Source of the DNA: Gammaproteobacteria bacterium
GTDB taxonomy: Bacteria; Pseudomonadota; Gammaproteobacteria; Steroidobacterales; Steroidobacteraceae
Direction: 5' to 3'
Length of the DNA: 34,653 nt
Assembly (NCBI GenBank): GCA_020029545.1
Contig: JAIBJL010000003.1
Location: 1 to 34,653, forward strand
The translations under genes were made by a program, and so were the position numbers. Shown piece after piece: positions 32,706 through 34,653 of the stretch. Position 1 is the stretch's first letter; each line of letters starts with the position of its first letter. The notes below the pieces were generated by a model that was not told the origin of the DNA, did no database searches, and worked only from the letters and a program-made list of their open reading frames with translations.

Positions 32706-33593
32706 TCATGCAGCTTCATCCAACGCCGCGCCAAGCGCAATCGCCGGCTGAGTCCTCGTCTCCTGCACCCGGCCATCGAAACGCGGCAGTTTGACGTCGC
32801 GCGCCAGGCCCAATAGGCGCAGCGTCTGGATGCCATACCAATTCAGATCGAACTCGTACCAGCGCAGGCCATGTCGTGCCGACTGCGCATGCGCATGATG
32901 ATTGTTGTGCCAGCCTTCACCGAAGGTCAGCAGCGCCACCCACCAGTTGTTACGCGAATCATCGCCCGTCACGAAGCGCTGCGAACCCCACAGATGCGTT
33001 GCCGAGTTCACCAGCCAAGTGCAATGCAGACCGACGACAACGCGCAGGAAAATCGTCCAGAGCACTACATTCCAACCGAAGATCGCGAGAATCGTGAAAC
33101 CCAATGTGGTCAGCGGCACCCAATGATACCTGCTGATCCAGACATGAAATTTATCCTTGATCAGATCCGGCACCAGCGGCGCCAGCTGTTCGGTCGAGTG
33201 ATGCATGGCCTTGCCGGTCATGATCCAGCCCATATGCGACCACCACTTGCCGTCGCGCGGCGAATGCGGATCGCCCGGCTTGTCGGTGTACTTGTGATGA
33301 GTACGATGCGTCGCGACCCAGAAGATCGGCCCGCCTTCGAGCGCCAGGGTTGCGCACACCGTCATGGTGTATTCGAGCCATTTGGGCGTCTTGTAGCCGC
33401 GATGCGTCAGCAGGCGATGATAGCCCATGCCGATGCCAAGGCCGCCGGCGATCCACCAGAGCGCAACGGCGAGCAGCAAGCCGGTCCAGCTGAAGGCGAA
33501 CAGCGCTGCGACCGCAAGCACATGGAATGCGATCATGAAGAATGGAGTGATCCAGTTCTGCCAGACGGGTGCGGCGGGGGTATCGGTACTCAA
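32706..33593 (-). CDS. Acyl-CoA / acyl-lipid desaturase (membrane fatty acid desaturase)
   Basis: A roughly 295-residue membrane di-iron desaturase. The three His boxes are GYHRLLTHRGY, HRTHHKYTD and HNNHHAHA. Hydrophobic helices occur at WITPFFMIAFHVLAVAALFAF and TTLGFTILAIFGWNVVLWTIFL. It introduces a double bond, most likely delta-9, into saturated acyl chains using oxygen and reduced electron carrier. I prefer TTG 33593 (MSTDTPAAPV), preceded by GAGGAT; the track start at 33626 is GTG and adds 11 residues without a ribosome site. Single gene, convergent with nothing, and bordering the AT-richer region to the right. Confidence 0.93.
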   Translation of the reverse strand: MSTDTPAAPVWQNWITPFFMIAFHVLAVAALFAFSWTGLLLAVALWWIAGGLGIGMGYHRLLTHRGYKTPKWLEYTMTVCATLALEGGPIFWVATHRTHHKYTDKPGDPHSPRDGKWWSHMGWIMTGKAMHHSTEQLAPLVPDLIKDKFHVWISRYHWVPLTTLGFTILAIFGWNVVLWTIFLRVVVGLHCTWLVNSATHLWGSQRFVTGDDSRNNWWVALLTFGEGWHNNHHAHAQSARHGLRWYEFDLNWYGIQTLRLLGLARDVKLPRFDGRVQETRTQPAIALGAALDEAA

Positions 33594-33975
33594 GACATAT
33601 CCTCGTGGGTTATCGACGTGGATCACGATAACAACGAGTCACCCAGGCGACTGTAATACTTGTGTAATTTCTATCGTCGGCCAGCGAACTGACGCCCTAT
33701 GCACTTTTTGACATCGGGTACCGACTCTCCTGTTAGTGACCGCCGCCGGTAAACGCGTGCCTCGCCAACGCTCAGCAGTAAAATGAAGTCGCAGTCCCCG
33801 CAGAGCGGGTGGCTTTCAAATCGCGAGCTTTTTTTCAAATCGTCAGTTCCTCAAAAAAATCGCGGGGCGGTAATAATTCGGAGTCTCGGTGCGGAAATCC
33901 CGCATCACCTCACAGCATCACGGGTGGTTCAATGGACCCTGACGGCGTTTCATAATTTTCCTGGAGAAGCACGGC
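33594..33975. other. Intergenic stretch before the radical SAM gene
   Basis: About 380 bp. It holds the desaturase promoter side and, towards the right, the leader of the radical SAM gene with two overlapping short open frames (33783-34052 from the track and 33782-33955). Runs of A and T appear here (CTTTTTTTCAAAT, CTCAAAAAAAT), unlike the flanking chromosome. No terminator or RNA gene is recognised. Confidence 0.5.
33809..33955 (+). CDS. Candidate RiPP precursor peptide (speculative)
   Basis: An open frame that the track omits, from a possible GTG at 33809 to TAA at 33955, 20 bp before the radical SAM start. It reads MAFKSRAFFQIVSSSKKSRGG followed by a polar tail rich in Ser, Gly, Asn and Pro ending SMDPDGVS. 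The position and the split into a hydrophobic N-part and a Gly/Ser/Asn/Pro C-part suit a modified peptide. The start codon is GTG with only a poor ribosome site, and I recognise no family. The competing ORF 33783-34052 overlaps the maturase gene by 77 bp and is a second option. Confidence 0.25.
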   Translation: MAFKSRAFFQIVSSSKKSRGGNNSESRCGNPASPHSITGGSMDPDGVS

Positions 33976-34653
33976 ATGGACTGCGATGCGCCATCCACCG
34001 GGGTAAAGTTCAGATTGAGCAACTACACGATTTTCGTGGATTTGCCTCATGACGAGTGCTTATTGATTCACGGCTATTCTGGTGCTTGGGACATTGTTGA
34101 TTCCCACCTTGCCCAAGGACTGCGGAGATTCAGACGCGGACCTGCGTTTGTGCCACTGATCGGGCAACCATTTAGCGACGAATCGCCCAACGACGGCGCA
34201 GAGTCTATCGAATGCCTCCCTTGTGACGTGAGCGACCTTCTTGTCAAGAGAGGATACCTTACGACATTGTCGGCAGTCGAAGAGCAAAGCCAAGTATCGA
34301 CACTCGCGACAAACCTGCATGCAATGGCGACCCACGAAGCGCCTTCGTACGTCTTTGCACTCTCGTACGCCTGCAATCTGCGCTGCGCGTATTGTTTTCA
34401 AGACCAATTGAGAACGAAGCCGGAGAATGCGCCAAGACTGGTAGATATGACGCAGGATATGGTGGATCGGATTTTCTCGATAATGCCTGAAATCGAGTCG
34501 CGGCACGGCTGCACGGAGTCACCACGTCCAGTCAGACGAATTACGCTGTTTGGAGGCGAACCCCTGGTGCCACAGTTGCGACCGCTCGTCGAATACGTGG
34601 TCAGTTCTGCCAGATGCAATGGCCCAGCAACGTTATCAGCCGTAACCAACGGT
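33976..34653 (+). CDS. Radical SAM peptide maturase (RiPP type), N-terminal part, cut by the window edge
   Basis: Not in the ORF track because it has no stop in the window. From ATG 33976, with GGAG ten bases upstream, the frame runs 226 codons open to the edge. The first 120 residues form a leader-recognition-like N-domain (RLSNYTIFVDLPHDECLLIHGYSGAWDIVD, then LVKRGYLTTLSAVEEQSQ), a pattern common in SPASM-type peptide maturases. The radical SAM motif ALSYACNLRCAYCFQ (CxxxCxxC, Cys 133/137/140) follows, then RRITLFGGEPLV (GGEP, SAM binding). A SPASM domain would be expected beyond the edge. Codon use is richer in AGA, TTA and ATA than in the genes to the left, suggesting transfer. Substrate peptide not established. 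Confidence 0.88.
   Translation, partial: MDCDAPSTGVKFRLSNYTIFVDLPHDECLLIHGYSGAWDIVDSHLAQGLRRFRRGPAFVPLIGQPFSDESPNDGAESIECLPCDVSDLLVKRGYLTTLSAVEEQSQVSTLATNLHAMATHEAPSYVFALSYACNLRCAYCFQDQLRTKPENAPRLVDMTQDMVDRIFSIMPEIESRHGCTESPRPVRRITLFGGEPLVPQLRPLVEYVVSSARCNGPATLSAVTNG

Noticed and set aside
33783-34052. 89-residue ORF MKSQSPQSGWLSNRE... before the radical SAM gene
   Set aside because: It overlaps the maturase start by 77 bp in another frame and has no ribosome site; kept only as a second candidate precursor.
1-34653. CRISPR arrays, rRNA, tRNA genes, integrases or phage genes
   Set aside because: None was seen: no regularly spaced repeats, no tRNA cloverleaf recognised, and no integrase or structural phage protein in any frame.

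Overview
The window is high-GC, densely packed proteobacterial chromosome. Several genes point to the Gammaproteobacteria: minC-minD-minE, a DUF2058 (YaiL-type) protein, biosynthetic threonine deaminase with a duplicated C-terminal regulatory domain, a PA0069-family radical SAM protein and a DsbA. The mix of S9, M16 and DUF885 peptidases, a TPR-linked Ser/Thr kinase and REP-like intergenic repeats would suit a Steroidobacter/Nevskiales/Xanthomonadales-like lineage. That placement is inference; there is no rRNA or other marker here to settle it.

Region 1 (1-1434) holds the 5' end of a PA0069-family radical SAM gene running off the left edge, and an MFS exporter whose 3' end is frameshifted by an apparent small deletion. 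Region 2 (1601-6001) is the most coherent system. A complete PhyR-NepR-EcfG general stress response cassette (HWE/HisKA_2 sensor kinase, EcfG-like sigma factor, NepR-like anti-sigma factor, divergent PhyR) is followed by a divergent pair of small envelope genes (a DUF1328 membrane protein and a lipoprotein). Three sites match GGAAC-N16-CGTT, the promoter consensus known for alphaproteobacterial EcfG. They lie upstream of nepR, of DUF1328 and of the lipoprotein gene, so the cassette and two of its likely targets can be read directly from the DNA. This cassette is regarded as an alphaproteobacterial hallmark, so its presence in an apparently gammaproteobacterial setting is notable.

Region 3 (6006-21389) contains an alpha/beta hydrolase, a Lys/Ala-rich histone-H1-like protein, a large Ser/Thr kinase with TPRs, ilvA, a Tat-exported class V aminotransferase-like protein with an unusual Asn at the usual PLP-nitrogen Asp position, a small membrane protein, an alpha/beta-hydrolase fold protein that has lost its Ser and His catalytic residues, an S9 peptidase, a bactofilin, a gap with an orphan strong terminator (possible small RNA), a DUF2845 protein and an M16 peptidase pair. 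Region 4 (21390-33593) contains a 181-bp element with perfect 20-bp terminal inverted repeats, a DUF885 lipoprotein, minCDE, a PiT phosphate transporter, DUF2058, dsbA, a small Cys-rich protein, a GLYK-like kinase, a 272-bp long inverted repeat, an OmpR-type two-component system and an acyl-lipid desaturase.

Region 5 (33594-34653) changes character. Codon use becomes visibly more AT-rich, and the window ends inside a radical SAM gene of the RiPP-maturase type (CxxxCxxC, GGEP), which the ORF track misses because it has no stop in the window. A short open frame just upstream could be its precursor peptide, but that is weakly supported. The two most interesting items are the stress-response cassette with its readable promoters and this cut-off RiPP-like locus.
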